Notes: generated by a model from the letters alone, not told the origin. A stretch of DNA of 64,000 nt from [Phialemoniopsis] sp. UDSM-2020 (GCA_018873225.1 JAEILZ010000010.1:372001-436000); one strand, 5' to 3'; shown: positions 1 to 11,678, counted from the first letter of the stretch. Made by a program: numbers and translations.

Positions 1-429
1 TGGGCGTTGTCCGGTCTGTGCTTGTGTGAGAGGACTTCACTAAAAGGCATGCGAAAATCCCAATATCACTTGAGGTGAGACGAAGCGAGATGTAGATGCT
101 GTCAACAGGTTTGAAAGGAAAGACTTACCAGGAAATCTCATGACTTTGACCTTCCGCCCGAGCTCCACGAATCGCTGCTCGAGCAGCTTGACCTGCGTCG
201 TCTTACCGCTCCGGTCCAGGCCCTCGAGGGTGACCAAGGCTCCCCGGACGCCACGAGCTCCGTCCGCCGTTGTCTCGGCCGCCGAAGACGCGGCCATGGC
301 CGTGTTGATCGACGGCAGTTGGGATGGTGGGGCTGGACTCATCGGCGGATTTTCGGCTACACCCGGCGCTGCTGAGGAGGAAGATGAAGATGCTATTGCT
401 GCTGTGGCCAGGTCGTTGATTGATGCCAT
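1..429 (-). CDS. CDC8: Thymidylate (dTMP) kinase, 5' part only
   Basis: Phosphorylates dTMP to dTDP with ATP in the dTTP pathway. Exon 1 is 429..129 (100 codons plus one base). The intron is 128..16, with donor GTAAGT and acceptor ACAG. Exon 2 begins at 15 and leaves the window. The splice joins RFP to DRTTP, the expected RFPDR-type sequence. A P-loop (GLDRSGKTTQ, about residues 70-79) is clear. Some 60 residues of low-complexity Ser/Ala/Pro sequence precede the kinase fold. Internal Met30 and Met45 could be alternative starts. The gene is divergent from CFD1. The remainder of the protein, including the LID region, lies outside the window, so activity cannot be judged. The family call is firm; the start is less certain. 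Confidence 0.9.
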
Positions 430-944
430 TGATCAATGCCCGATGCGCTTGGAAAGGGAGGGCCGGAGCTAAGCTAGAGTGAGAGTCGACCGTGGTCGTT
501 CAGGAGAGCGAAACCGCGCCAAGGGTGTTATGGTAGAGCACCACGAGGGAGGTTCCGTTGTTCATTGGTCTAGATGCTGCCCCCACCACTAACACTAACC
601 CGGCCCTCAGTCAGTCAGGACGATGCCGAGTCTACTCCATCCATCAAACCCATTCGACTCGACTCACACTAATCGCTTTTATGGAAGCGCCTAGTGTGAC
701 GGGCCGTTTCTGCTGATAAAGCATCACCGTTTAAACCCAAATTTATTTGAACTCCAACAAGCAACAGCAAGGCTGCTTTAGAATTTAATCCCGATAGTGG
801 CCGGAGACTTTAATACTGCTCCATCACGAATCTTTGCACTTCCGCATCCAACAGAGGAAAGCAAACAGCGACATCCCGCCGTGGGCAATCCACCTCTGCC
901 AACCCAAATATCAAAGAGCCTTTCAGTCCCTCATTCATTTCACC
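430..944. promoter_or_regulatory. Divergent promoter between CDC8 and CFD1
   Basis: This 515-bp interval separates two genes that start in opposite directions, so it must hold both promoters and 5' leaders. I see no open frame worth calling and no obvious TATA box. No specific factor site is claimed. Confidence 0.6.
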
Positions 945-1912
945 ATGTCGTTGTCCAAAGTTAAGCACATTGTGCTGGTATGAAACAAATGATTACCTTC
1001 TCCTGCCAGAAAGACAGTGACTAATCAGTGGTACAGATTCTCTCTGGGAAAGGCGGTGTCGGCAAGTCGTCGGTCACAACTCAGCTTGCGCTTTCGCTCT
1101 CGCTCGTAGGGCACTCAGTCGGGGTGCTCGACGTCGACCTGACTGGGCCGTCCATCCCCCGCATGTTTGCGATCGAGGATGCTAAAGTAATTCAAGCCCC
1201 CGGTGGCTGGCTGCCCATCACTGTTCACGAAGCAGATGCCGACGCAGGGATTGGCTCACTACGTGTGATGAGTCTGGGCTTCCTCTTGCCCAAGAGGGGC
1301 GATGCTGTGGTGTGGAGAGGTCCCAAGAAAACGGCCATGGTGCGGCAATTCCTCAGCGATGTTTACTGGGGCGATCTCGACTATCTTTTGATCGATACGC
1401 CTCCAGGTACGAGCGATGAACACATATCACTCGCCGAGACGCTCCTCCAGAAAACAACGCCCGGACAGCTGGCGGGAGCAGTGGTCGTAACGACGCCTCA
1501 GGCTGTCGCTACGGCCGACGTGAGGAAGGAGCTCAACTTTTGCGTCAAGACCAACATCCGGGTACTGGGAGTGGTGGAGAACATGAGCGGGTTCGTGTGT
1601 CCCAACTGCTCGGAGTGCACCAACATCTTCATGAGCGGCGGCGGGCAGGTCATGGCGGAGGACTTTTCGGTCGACTTCCTGGGCAAGGTGCCCATCGATC
1701 CGCAGTTTAGCATGCTCGTCGAAACGGGTCGCGTTCCACAGTATCCGGCCGGCACCGAGGTCAACGGCAGAGACATGTCTTTGGCACAGCAAGGCGCGGC
1801 AGATGCGGGGGGAATCACGACGCTCGTCCGGAAGTACCGATACTGTTCGCTCGCGCCGATATTTCACACGATCACCGAGGGTGTAATCCGAGCTGTTGAA
1901 ACCGCAAGTTGA
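945..1912 (+). CDS. CFD1: Cytosolic Fe-S cluster assembly scaffold (NUBP2/Cfd1 P-loop ATPase)
   Basis: Cfd1 and Nbp35 form the cytosolic scaffold that assembles 4Fe-4S clusters for extramitochondrial proteins. Exon 1 is 945..977 (11 codons), the intron is 978..1036 and exon 2 is 1037..1912, giving 302 aa. The splice yields [16 protein letters not shown], the Mrp/NBP35 Walker A with the deviant lysine. The [10 protein letters not shown] motif follows, and the cluster-binding CPNCSEC lies near residues 197-203. Length matches the short Cfd1 type without the N-terminal ferredoxin-like Cys extension of Nbp35. The ATG at 945 is preceded by CACC. A GTG-initiated frame starting inside the intron (1028) is not the true start. 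Confidence 0.95.
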
Positions 1913-2943
1913 GCTGCTAGCACGTTCACGCAACAACAGGAAAGAAAAAACACAGAGGTTCTGGCGCAGCAGCTCGGCTCGCCGCACGCGTCTCCAATCA
2001 CTCTTATCTAAGGTGTCTGGATTTACCCGGTTCCGAGATTGCCAACCATCACGAGCAAGCAGAGTTGATTGCGCCCACTTGAGACGTATGGAGACTACGA
2101 TAACGTTCTGAGAATGGCCCTATATACAAAGCACCTTAGACATCACGCTTTGCTCGTGTCCAAATGGCTGTGCTGCCAGCACGAAGTCGTTATGAACGGC
2201 ACGCGACAGAGGGGGACAAGTTTGTAGTAGGATCTCTGCGAATGGGGGACCCCCTGTAGGCGGGGTCAGGACGGGAATCGTCAGGGGTTGAACCATCAAA
2301 CTCAGTGGGATGAGTGCTAAATCTACCCCACCAAACCAGTCACATCCAAGCAGAAACACTACGTAATTGAGGAAATGATGGAACCCGGGTTTCTCCTCCC
2401 ACTGTTGCCCCACCTTGAGTTCACTCTGTCGATCCAATCGACGCCAAAAATTTGTATGGCCCGATAAGCAGCAGCCCAAAGGTGGGCGGGCGAAAGAGAG
2501 AAAAAAAAATATTCAAATTGACCACTGCATTTGCACATGCAACGTCCCTCGTGTACGTAACGTTCGACAGAACCAGGGAAAAAGACAGATCAAAGGCCCG
2601 TCGACCTCATCTCCGACCACTCTCAGTACTCTGAGGTGACAAATTGACCTCAAAACCTCGCTTCTCTTGCTGCGCTTAGCCGTGCCGTTTCCCTCGTCGA
2701 ATCAGGCGCCCATCGCATCCACCACACTGTTGCGCCCAATCCGCGATACCAAACAACACTCGCAAATCGCCGGGCTTCTCTACTCCCTGGAAACGACCTC
2801 TGTCTTTCTGACATTCTGGGAATCCCTTCGTGCTTCATAAAAGCATACTCATGATCGCCAATCAAGAAGTGCTCTGCCACTAAAAGAACCCTGCCACCAG
2901 ACAGACCGCCGAAGCGTCTCGCGATCACAAGCCTTTGGGTTCC
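1913..2943. other. Intergenic, CFD1 3' end to SPE2 leader
   Basis: About 1 kb holding the 3' UTR of CFD1 and the promoter of the AdoMetDC gene. No open frame here resembles a gene. A 10-codon ATG...TAA frame at 2850-2882 could be a second small uORF if transcription starts upstream of it. Confidence 0.5.
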
Positions 2944-3162
2944 ATGAGCACAAGAGACCTACTCCGCTTCCTGTCCAAACCCGCAAAGTACGGCAAATAC
3001 CCGTCTCCTCCCCTCGCACACCCTGCAGGCACAGTATCCGCACTTGCCAAAGCTCTCTACCCTCTCAACTATATGTGTAGATGCTAACAATACTCGCCCT
3101 AGGCCCCGATAGCACCCTTTCGAACACCCTTCCGTACCTTTCTCGAGAATCTCAGTAAATAG
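2944..3162 (+). CDS. Candidate spliced upstream ORF (uORF) of the AdoMetDC gene
   Basis: An ATG at 2944 opens a 30-codon frame to 3033. A good fungal intron follows (3034..3102: donor GTATCC, branch GCTAAC at 3083, acceptor CTAG). The frame continues for 19 codons to a TAG at 3160-3162, giving a 49-residue basic, Pro-rich peptide beginning MSTRDLLRFLSKPAKYGKYP. If unspliced it ends at TAA 3085-3087 after 47 residues. The stop lies 310 nt upstream of the SPE2 start codon. AdoMetDC mRNAs of mammals and plants carry polyamine-responsive uORFs, so a regulatory peptide here would fit. That it is transcribed, spliced or translated is inference. Confidence 0.4.
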
Positions 3163-3472
3163 GTCACAACGTAGCCTCCAACATTCCGTCCTCCAAGGTC
3201 TTCATCCTCCCTCTCTCCGCCCGGCCTCCCTAACGTCCCCTTCGCGAGACGTTCTGCTATATCTCATCTGTCATTGTTGCTGGCTCCGCCAGCACTTTAC
3301 GGAAACCCACCGTCCTGTGGGCCTACTCTCTCAAGCGAACGCCGCAAAGTTCGTTTGAGTGGCAGCTAGCGCTCCGCGGAAGACTCCTCCAAAGTCATTC
3401 ATAGTCCGCCTCTCCTTCACAACCGGCAGACAGCCCGTTGCCCTTGCTCCAGTAGCGGAGATCAACACGGAG

Positions 3473-5135
3473 ATGGTCAATCTTGAAGTCCCCAATGACT
3501 ACACCTTCTCGCCTAGTCAGGCAACACCACATCTGACCATTAATCATGATGTCGCTGCCGATCTAGACTCGAGCAATGCCTTTGAAGGTAGGCCTACCAC
3601 CGACTTCACTCACTATGGTTCAGCAACTCACGTATTTCCTAGGGCCGGAGAAGCTGCTCGAAGTATGGTTCGCCCCGGGACCGACGTCCCTGCCGGCTGG
3701 TGTGCCCCAGAATGGACTAAAGGCTGTCCCTTCGGAGACTTGGGTTGGCATGCTCGACATGGTCAATTGCACGATCCTGTCGGTCGTCACCTCGGAGAAT
3801 GTCGATGCCTATCTTCTCTCCGAGTCGAGCATGTTTGTGTTTCCTCACAAGATCATCCTGAAGACCTGCGGTACTACCACGCTGCTTCTGGGACTGCATC
3901 GTCTATTGCGCATTGCCGCCGTCGATGCCGGCTTTCCGTATCACAACACCGGCTCTCTCGACGACATCAAGGCAGCGGCTACGCCGTACCGTGTCTTCTA
4001 CAGCCGGAAGAACTTTCTCTTCCCCGACAAGCAACAGGGCCCTCACCGGAGCTGGAGGCAGGAAGTCAAGTTCCTTGACGATATGTTTGATGGTGGCAGC
4101 GCTTACATGGTGGGCAAGATGAACGGCGATCATTGGTATCTCTACATCACTTCGCCCGGTGCCTCGCCGACACCGCCCCGCTCGCCCGATGAGGAGAAGG
4201 CCACCATCAGCCCTACTCGACGATCCAAAATCCCCGCTGGATTTGTGACCCCGGCCGAGGAACTTCCCGAGAACGTTAGCGACGAAACCTTGGAGATCCT
4301 CATGACCGATCTCGACCCCGAGAATGCGAAGCAGTTCTACCTGTCGCACGCGAGTGCGGTCGCGTGTGAGAAGGTTCCTTCGCAGGTCCAGGAGGCACGG
4401 AAGGCAGCCCACAACAGTCTTGGCAACCTGTCTGAGAGTTGCACCAGCGACGCTACCACGGCAGACGAGATTTTCGACGTGGACGATGTCGACAAAGAGG
4501 AGGGCACGACAACCCCCATGACGGACCAGGCCGTTGTCGCGGATTCACAGACCACCGAGGGTCACGCTCTCGGGACTGTCGTCTCGAACAACTGTGGCCT
4601 GTCGGATGTATACCCGACATCAATCTATCCTGACGCTCGCATCGATGCTTACATGTTCGCCCCCTGTGGCTTTTCTGCGAATGGCGTGATTCCCGCGCCT
4701 CCAGGCCCCGACGGGATACATGGGTCCTTTGACGAGGGCAGCAAAGCAGCTACACCGTCAGCTCACTACTTTACTGTACATGTGACGCCTGAGCCGAATT
4801 GCTCTTTTGCATCATTCGAAACCAATGTACCCGGAGGCCAGAAGGGGCGGGAGACAGCCGACATCATTGAGCACGTGGTCCGTATCTTCCGACCTGGGCG
4901 CTTTAGCGTGACACTCTTCGAGACCAAGGGGAAAGGCGTCAATCCCTATGGGTCGGCTTTGGGGTCGCGCGACAGTGCCGGCGCCGAGAGCAAGCAGCGC
5001 CTTGAGCGCATCCCAGGCTACCGCCGCATGGACCGCATCGTGCATGACTTTGACGATTACGACCTCATTTTCCGGTTCTACGAGCGTGAGGGCTGGGTTG
5101 GCGAGGGCGGCGCTAGGCTTGGCGAGGAGATGTAG
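3473..5135 (+). CDS. SPE2: S-adenosylmethionine decarboxylase proenzyme
   Basis: Pyruvoyl enzyme that decarboxylates AdoMet to supply aminopropyl groups for spermidine and spermine. Exon 1 is 3473..3587, the intron 3588..3642 and exon 2 3643..5135, giving 535 aa. The splice restores FEGPEKLLEVWF, which carries the conserved Glu residues. The self-processing site LLSESSMFVFPHK lies near residue 95; cleavage at the Glu-Ser bond makes the pyruvoyl group. An acidic, Ser/Thr-rich insert (about residues 195-330) makes the protein longer than animal enzymes. The C-terminal fold resumes with FTVHVTPEPNCSFASFET. The ATG at 3473 is the first in frame after a TGA at 3356. The leader carries a candidate uORF at 2944-3162. 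Confidence 0.95.
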
Positions 5136-6321
5136 TCATGGGCACTCAAAGATCTGGACTGAAATGGCGAGCCTCGTCGCAATCTGGCTCCGTCGAGAGG
5201 CGAAACTTTTCAAAATTTGTTGTAGGGAGGGAATAATTAACGCAATCGACATTCCTCTGTAGGCTGTTGGAGGCCAAGGGATGCTGGATCCCAGGTGTCT
5301 TTTTCGCCCCTGGGACCAGAGGGGGGTTTTATCTATTCTTTAATGAATTCCAGGATACGTTCGCTCTTCCACACCCTTTCAGGCAGTGGCTTCTTCAGCA
5401 GTGCCAATAAGTCTCGAACTAGTTCGGACAATAGCCCTGCCCATCATTATGAACCCATGCCTTTGGCCCACGCAAGGAGGTGACAGGAGACAGGCTGACA
5501 GCACCGCCCTTGATGCAGGACCCGCCGCCATCAATTCGACTACCGACCCGGGGACTCCACCTTGCCGCGCTGAATGACGGTGGTGGTGGTGTCTAGTGGT
5601 GAGCCTCACGCTAACCTTGGCGCGCCCGCCCTGCCACTTCTGTGTAGCAGGAGATGTCCTTAAGGTTGCGCCAGCATTCCTAGACCAGGCCACCTGTGCT
5701 GCACGTCGGTCGACTTCTCACGCCCACAGCGACGGGCCAAGCCACAAGGGCGGGCAGATCTGGGGGTGGCTGAAATGCAATCCTCAGTAAATTGGCGGCC
5801 TGTACATTCCAGAGCACCCAATGCCGCGCCTGTCCAGCCAATGGCGGTGCCTCGGTGGCCCGGCGAGCCATGCTCAGGAATGTAGAATGTCTCATTCCAA
5901 CCACCTGGGTAAGGGAGTCTGCTGCCCTCTGGACCGTGATTTGCAACGAATGCGGGGCAATTTTTGGAGATTTTGGCGTTGGAGATGGGATGCCGTATTC
6001 CAGAATGTGGTTTTTCTCGTCGCAAACCGCCATCGGGTGGCTTTTCTGCTAGCATCTCCAGCCAGGAAAACCGTATATTCCTAGCGATCGCCATGTCTTC
6101 CCCTGACCTCGACTACTCTTTCTCCTTCTTCTCCCTTTTTCTGTTTCTTCCTCCTGTCAAACCAGAATATTGATTCCATTGTTCTTCAACACCATCCCTC
6201 CTAGCAGGACAGTGCCTTGCTCTTACACAGCAAAGGCCACTGAAGTCATCCTCACCTTTCACGTACGGCTCTGCCTGCGTCAACAACTCACCTCTCTCGA
6301 TACCTCACAGAGCCCGAAATC
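5136..6321. other. Intergenic region downstream of SPE2
   Basis: Nearly 1.2 kb between two genes on the same strand. Several open frames of 60-145 codons overlap each other on both strands. None has domain-like composition, so I call no gene. It should contain the SPE2 3' UTR and the promoter of the next gene. Confidence 0.5.
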
Positions 6322-8012
6322 ATGGACGCCAGATCTTCGACCTCGGAGGCCGACCTCAAGGCCCAGCTGTTCGAGGCCTACGAACGCCTCAACCCGCAAC
6401 CCGAGCCCCGGCAGCTGTGGCTTCAATGGCTCATGCTCGTCACTCTCGTCGCCGTACTGATATTCAGCATTATCGGTTTCGTCGTGTCCGGGATCGTACT
6501 CGGAGGCACCACTGATATAGCTGGTGTTGCGCTAGGCCAGAGCTTTGTCCTCTTCGCAGTGAGTAGCCAGACAATGGCAGTAAGCTCCAAAGGGCTATGA
6601 CTAACTCAGTGACAACAGAGTTTATTAGCGATTATTTACATCACCCTCCATGTCCTGAATGCGAGAAAAGACTACCCCATGGACCGGAAACAGGCTTTCC
6701 AGCACCCGCTCCAGTCGTGGGCCGTCATCGTAGCGCGGATCGATGTGATCACCTGGGCGATTGCGCTTGTCGCTAGCTCTATCATCCTCGCCAAGGCGGA
6801 CCCGAAGCAGGCAGGCAAATATCGCGCCATCCAGGCCAATGTCGTGGCTTGCGTTGCAGGACTGTAAGTTGACGCAGCTTCGAGACATTCACGATGTTGA
6901 GACTGGCATTGACTGACACGATAATCTCCAGGCCCGCCACTGGCATCGCCCTCGCAGTTGTCGAGACTGCCCGATACCCCTTTACCCTGCCGTGGATCAC
7001 GCCCGATTCGGTCATCACCTGCCGGATCAGCGCTCTCGAGTACGACATGTTCGATGACAGCGTTTCCCAGCGCGGCTCTATGCACCGATGCGAGCCTGTC
7101 AAGGAGAAGATTCGTGGTCCACGCCCGACCGTGGAGAAGATTGAGGAGGAGGAAGAGAAACCGAAGCGGGTACTATCAAAGAAGGAGGAGAAGGAGAGAA
7201 AGAAGCAAGAGCGAAAAGGCTCGATACTCGGCCCCCGGACGATGCCCGAACCCGTCCTCGAAGAGCCCGAGCCCGAGGTCCACCAACAACCACCACCCGT
7301 ACACCAGCGACCAGGCGACTGGAAGAGCCAATGGAACAATTTGGCCGAGGAGACGGGCTACAACTCGGTAGTCTCTTCGCCAAACCTTTCACAATTCGGC
7401 TTCCCCTGGCAACAGCAGCAACCCGCCCCCGCTCTCACTCCGCGACGATCGACTTCCTCACTCAAGCACAAGACTCGAGGCCCACTGAGGCGCCCGAGCA
7501 AGATTGGCAAGAGCAGCCAGAACCAGATACAGCAAAATCAGCACCAGCAACAACAACAACAACAACAACAACAACAGCAACAGCTGCCGAGTCAAAGCCA
7601 GAACAGAATGGCCGGCAGCACCATCAGCATGTCGAGTGCGGCCAGCAGCAGCTTTAGCCGGCCGCGCAGGTCGCCACTCTCGGTCATGCGCAACGCCGAC
7701 GACCCCAACAGGGTCATCCAGTCGGACATCCGGCTCGTAGCCAGCGCGGGCTCATCGACATACACGACCAACTCGTTCGGCCGGTCGGAGACCATGTCGA
7801 GCACCGACACAAACCTGACGAGGCCGTCGACTTCGGGCTCCTCGGGCTCGGTGGGCAGCAGCCTCTTCAACAGGGCTGCCGACCGGTTGAAGGCGCACGA
7901 GCTGGACTCCAAGGCTGTCGACAGCCGGGGCTCAGCGAGGATGAACAACCGCCCACCTCCGCCAACAGTTGAGGACGAGGTGCGAATTCCAGGGTCGTTT
8001 GTGGAGGACTGA
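6322..8012 (+). CDS. Four-TM membrane protein with long Q-rich cytoplasmic tail, function unknown
   Basis: Three exons, 6322..6558, 6619..6863 and 6932..8012, encode 520 aa. Four hydrophobic segments fall in roughly the first 180 residues (near LMLVTLVAVLIFSIIGF, FVLFASLLAIIYITL, VITWAIALVASSIIL and GLPATGIALAVVE). The remaining 340 residues are charged and then low-complexity, with a KEEKERKKQERK stretch, a run of 13 Gln codons at 7545-7583 and Ser-rich sequence. The topology resembles MARVEL-type four-helix proteins, but I cannot assign a family. The splice joins are supported by continuous TM helices across both introns. Both introns have good GTGAGT or GTAAGT donors. Confidence 0.8.
7545..7583 (+). 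repeat. CAA/CAG trinucleotide run encoding 13 Gln
   Basis: CAG, nine CAA, CAG, CAA and CAG codons stand in frame inside exon 3 of the four-TM protein, flanked by other Gln-rich sequence. The run is mostly pure CAA, so length variation between strains is plausible. Confidence 0.9.
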
Positions 8013-8950
8013 ACAGATTTCGAAGCGAATGGAAGAGAAGGCAGGAAGACCTAATGAGCGATGAAGGACGACACGACCTACTTAATGCCGGGCAAGGAGA
8101 GACGCAGTCTTCCTAAAGTACCCCATGATCATCATCAGCTGGAGCAGCGAGCATCTGGCTCTGTATACAACACAGATTATACCCCCTGCATATAGATAGG
8201 ACTGGTCATTTAGCGACGGAGTTACTTTTGAATTTGCAGACAATTGATCGAGTTCATCATCAATCATTCATTGGATGCCATCAATCTTGCGTGACTTGCC
8301 TTGAGCTATGATGGTTGCTGCATGCTCCTTACTAAGTATCTTGGTCGCTGTAGAGCCCACTGTAGCCTCGCCTGAGTCCCACGTGATAGCGCATCATAAT
8401 GATTGTCTTAGGCTAGCACGAGACAGGCAACAGCGCCCCCTGCCTGGAGCTCTTCACCGTTCACCGTCAACTAAACACGCTAAAAATGTCGCTAGCTAGA
8501 GAGAGCTCCAGCTGACGACCCATCAAATTTAGTCCATTGGATGAGCTGGTCGGTCTCAGCTTTCCATTAAAGCCCTCCCGCAGTCGCTGCCTGCCCGAGA
8601 AGCTTCATCGACGAATGGTTATCACCCAGACCTTCCTTTTTGTGACTTGAAAAAGTACAGTCAAGTTCACCCTCTGCTCATATAAAAATCGATACAACTG
8701 CGTCACACGGGGCAACAATTTTTTCCCCAAGACTTCAATTGACCACCGCATCGCCCTTCAGGTCACTGCGTTCTGCATGACGAGAGCCCTGCTCTGAGTG
8801 TTGCTTGTGCGACAGCGCATTGCAAACAAAACACCCGTCTTTTTCAATCTCGAGAGCTGCCGACTGTGTGCACTCCTTGTTCATTCCCCTCGTTTTCTCC
8901 AGCCTCAAGACAGCGTCTGCCACTCTGCGCAAAGAGCAGACAAGGTCGTC
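8013..8950. other. Intergenic region and promoter of the F-box gene
   Basis: Contains the 3' UTR of the membrane protein gene and the promoter of the F-box gene. A TATA-like TATAAAAA lies at 8681-8688, about 265 nt before the ATG at 8951. The F-box frame stays open upstream to about 8798 but has no ATG there. No other gene is seen. Confidence 0.5.
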
Positions 8951-10438
8951 ATGGCATCTTTGCAAGGCCCTCTTGATACGATGGATAAACAGGAGGACTG
9001 CCCGCTGGCGAGACTGCCGCTGGAACTCACTCTCCGTATCACCTTCCAGATCAAAACTCCTGACCTGGGTGCTCTGCGCTGCACCTGCAAACGCATCGAG
9101 GCGGCTCTCTCGACCTCGTTTGCGCGAGAGTTCTTCTCCAAGAAGCAGTTCATGCTCTCTGAGCTCAGCCTCCAGGCCCTGGTCGAAATCTCCAAGCACG
9201 AGCTCTACTCGCAGAGCCTGACACACGTCATAATCGGCCTGGATCACTTCGAGTTGCAAGATGCGGGTACCCGGGATCTCTCTGTGGAGCAGCTCACCGC
9301 ATACCGCGCCGGCCATGCCGAGCAACAGTACTTGATGACCACCAGTCGCGGCCAGAAGCTTCTCGCCGAGGCCTTCAGAAACCTGAGCAATCTCCGGACT
9401 CTCGACGCTCGCGACTTCAGCTCCAACCGGCGTTCGCGCGACGGTGTCAACTGCATGTGGCATAGCTACGGCGCTCCGACGATCGAGCAAAAGACGGGAC
9501 GGCAACTGACGACCAGCGGCTACCCACGTGGCGATTTTGCCTCCAAGGCCTTCGCGCTTGTGCTTGCGGCAGCGGTCGAGGCCGGCGTCCAGCTCCCTAG
9601 CTTCGAGGCGATGTGCCGGAATAAGACTTGGGGCCTCACTGATTTCGCCTTCTACGTACCGCCGGCCCTCGAGCCCTCTTACGATGCTCTACTTCTAGGC
9701 ATTCAGAGGCTGCACCTTGACTTATACCCCGGCCTCGGCCTAGACTTCGGACGCATCACGAACCCGGAGGAATACCGTGTCGCCACGGTCATGCTCAAGA
9801 AGTTCCTTCTCAAAGCTCCCAACGTGACATCTTTGCGCTTGAACCTGCAACATGCCACTCACGCCGCTTCCCAGACCCTGTTTGAATGGATCGGCCGCCC
9901 TGACCCAGCCTCGCAGGAGCCTCTGTTCCCGCAGCTCCAGCAGCTATCTCTCGGCAGTCTCGAGGTCACTCCCGAGACCCTCCTAAGTCTTTTCGACAAA
10001 TTCACCAAGCTCAACAATGTCGGTCTGAGGAAAATGGTGTTGCTGGACCATTCGGCTCACGATGTCAAAGACAATCTCTGGCGGCGCATCATCGAGCGAC
10101 TGTCCAAGTTTGACACGATCAAGCACGTTCATCTAGGGTTCCTGCGGCAGAGGAAGATGCACGGCGCAATAGTCGATGTTCTACTGTTTGATCCATCCAA
10201 GGGCGATGTTACCAACATGCAGACTTATGCCGACTCTCTCGAGACCAACTTCCACGGCAGCACCATGGGATCCAAAGAGTGGCTGACCAAGAGCGCGCAA
10301 AAGGTGCATGTCCAGTGGCCCAAGGAACCTTCTGAGAGAGATGACGAGTCCTCATCGGGAGATGACGAGGACCATGATGATCACGACGGTGATGGAGATG
10401 ACGGTAGCGACGGTGATGGCGATGGCGATGACCATTGA
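8951..10438 (+). CDS. F-box domain protein
   Basis: A single exon of 495 aa. Residues about 14-60 (CPLARLPLELTLRITFQI then LRCTCKRIEAAL) fit an F-box, which would bind Skp1 in an SCF ubiquitin ligase. The middle has Leu-rich segments such as LRLNLQHATHAA and LQQLSLGSLEV that may form a degenerate repeat for substrate binding. The last 40 residues are an Asp/Glu/Gly/His-rich acidic tail. The ATG at 8951 (context CGTCATGG) places the F-box at the usual N-terminal position. The frame is open further upstream without an ATG. The target is unknown. The F-box call rests on pattern and is moderately certain. Confidence 0.8.
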   Translation: MASLQGPLDTMDKQEDCPLARLPLELTLRITFQIKTPDLGALRCTCKRIEAALSTSFAREFFSKKQFMLSELSLQALVEISKHELYSQSLTHVIIGLDHFELQDAGTRDLSVEQLTAYRAGHAEQQYLMTTSRGQKLLAEAFRNLSNLRTLDARDFSSNRRSRDGVNCMWHSYGAPTIEQKTGRQLTTSGYPRGDFASKAFALVLAAAVEAGVQLPSFEAMCRNKTWGLTDFAFYVPPALEPSYDALLLGIQRLHLDLYPGLGLDFGRITNPEEYRVATVMLKKFLLKAPNVTSLRLNLQHATHAASQTLFEWIGRPDPASQEPLFPQLQQLSLGSLEVTPETLLSLFDKFTKLNNVGLRKMVLLDHSAHDVKDNLWRRIIERLSKFDTIKHVHLGFLRQRKMHGAIVDVLLFDPSKGDVTNMQTYADSLETNFHGSTMGSKEWLTKSAQKVHVQWPKEPSERDDESSSGDDEDHDDHDGDGDDGSDGDGDGDDH

Positions 10439-11678
10439 CTATTTGGAACCTACCTCGCCAACACAGCTCAAGCATGGTCACAATGGCTTACTGGAGCTTG
10501 AGCTTCCATGGGCAACAGGGACATAGTTATGGGCGTGACACATGATGTAGACATAGTGTAATATCCTGAGCAATTTGCTTGTACGTATGGCGTACATACG
10601 TATTTTGTCTGTAGATGGGGAGACAATCGCTGTACATTTAGCTTCATGGACGAAGGATGATGGTCGGGCTCGAGTTCGAATGGCTGGGCAGGCCATGGGG
10701 AGAGTGAGACAAAGAGATACCCTTTTCCCAATTGACTTCAATTGACTCCAAATTGCCTTGACGGTGCCGAGTGGCGTGAGGTCTTCCATCGACCACAAGA
10801 CCGAGTGGACGCCCGTTGCCCGTTGAGGGAAAAAAGGAAGCATGTGTGGACTCGCATCGACAGCTTTCGGGAATGCCAAGGCCAGCTGGTGCCTGAACCA
10901 GCGCCGAAAAGACGTTAGGGCGGGTCGCTGAAAGGTTTAGTGCAGCTGCGCCCCAGCCTGCAAGCGAACTGGATGACGGTTAGCGCCATCACAGCTGAAC
11001 CCGTAGCGACCAAAGGCTCCAGAGGTTTCGCTGCATGACCCCCGTGGCCCCCCCTGAAGCTGCCTGGAAGATTCCCTGAGAGTTCCCCACCTGGTGAGCT
11101 TGTCAATCTTGAGGTGACACAAGCGCAAAGTGAAGGAAGGAGCAACAGCATCCGACACAAACAACAAAAAGGGGAGGCACTGCTGCCTGTCTTGTCCACA
11201 TCTCCAACTCACCAAAGCCAATCATTTTTTTCTCTCTTCCCTTCACCGTCTCATTGAGTCAAGGCCTGTTCTGCTTGGCCTCTCGCGGTCTAAAAAGGGT
11301 TCAAATACCAGACACAAGACCTCGTGTTCTCCCTTCTTTCTGAACCTCTCATTTCCCGCCATCCAACAGAGTGAGCGTTTTCGGGTAGCTCCAACGACAG
11401 CTCATCCTGGTCCTCACATTTCGTCTCATCTCATTTCGCCTCGATTGACAAACGACGCAACAAGTCTCCTGTTTTTTTTTTCTTTTCTCCCATGGGAAAT
11501 TACCTGTCATCTTCTGCTACTCCCGCTCTCCCCGAGGTACGACCTTCTTCCACCAGCGCAAACTGTCAATTATTTGTTTGAGCACCACAGGTAACGTGCT
11601 CGGCCACCCCGTTGTTCAACGCCGCTCTGGATTGCCTCCATTGACACTCAGTAGCAGGACCCTCCACAGCAGGACACA
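10439..11678. other. Intergenic region upstream of the PARP gene
   Basis: About 1.2 kb. Overlapping short frames occur on both strands but none looks like a gene. Pyrimidine-rich stretches near 11200-11530, including a T run at about 11471, look like a fungal promoter or 5' UTR of the downstream gene. Confidence 0.5.
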
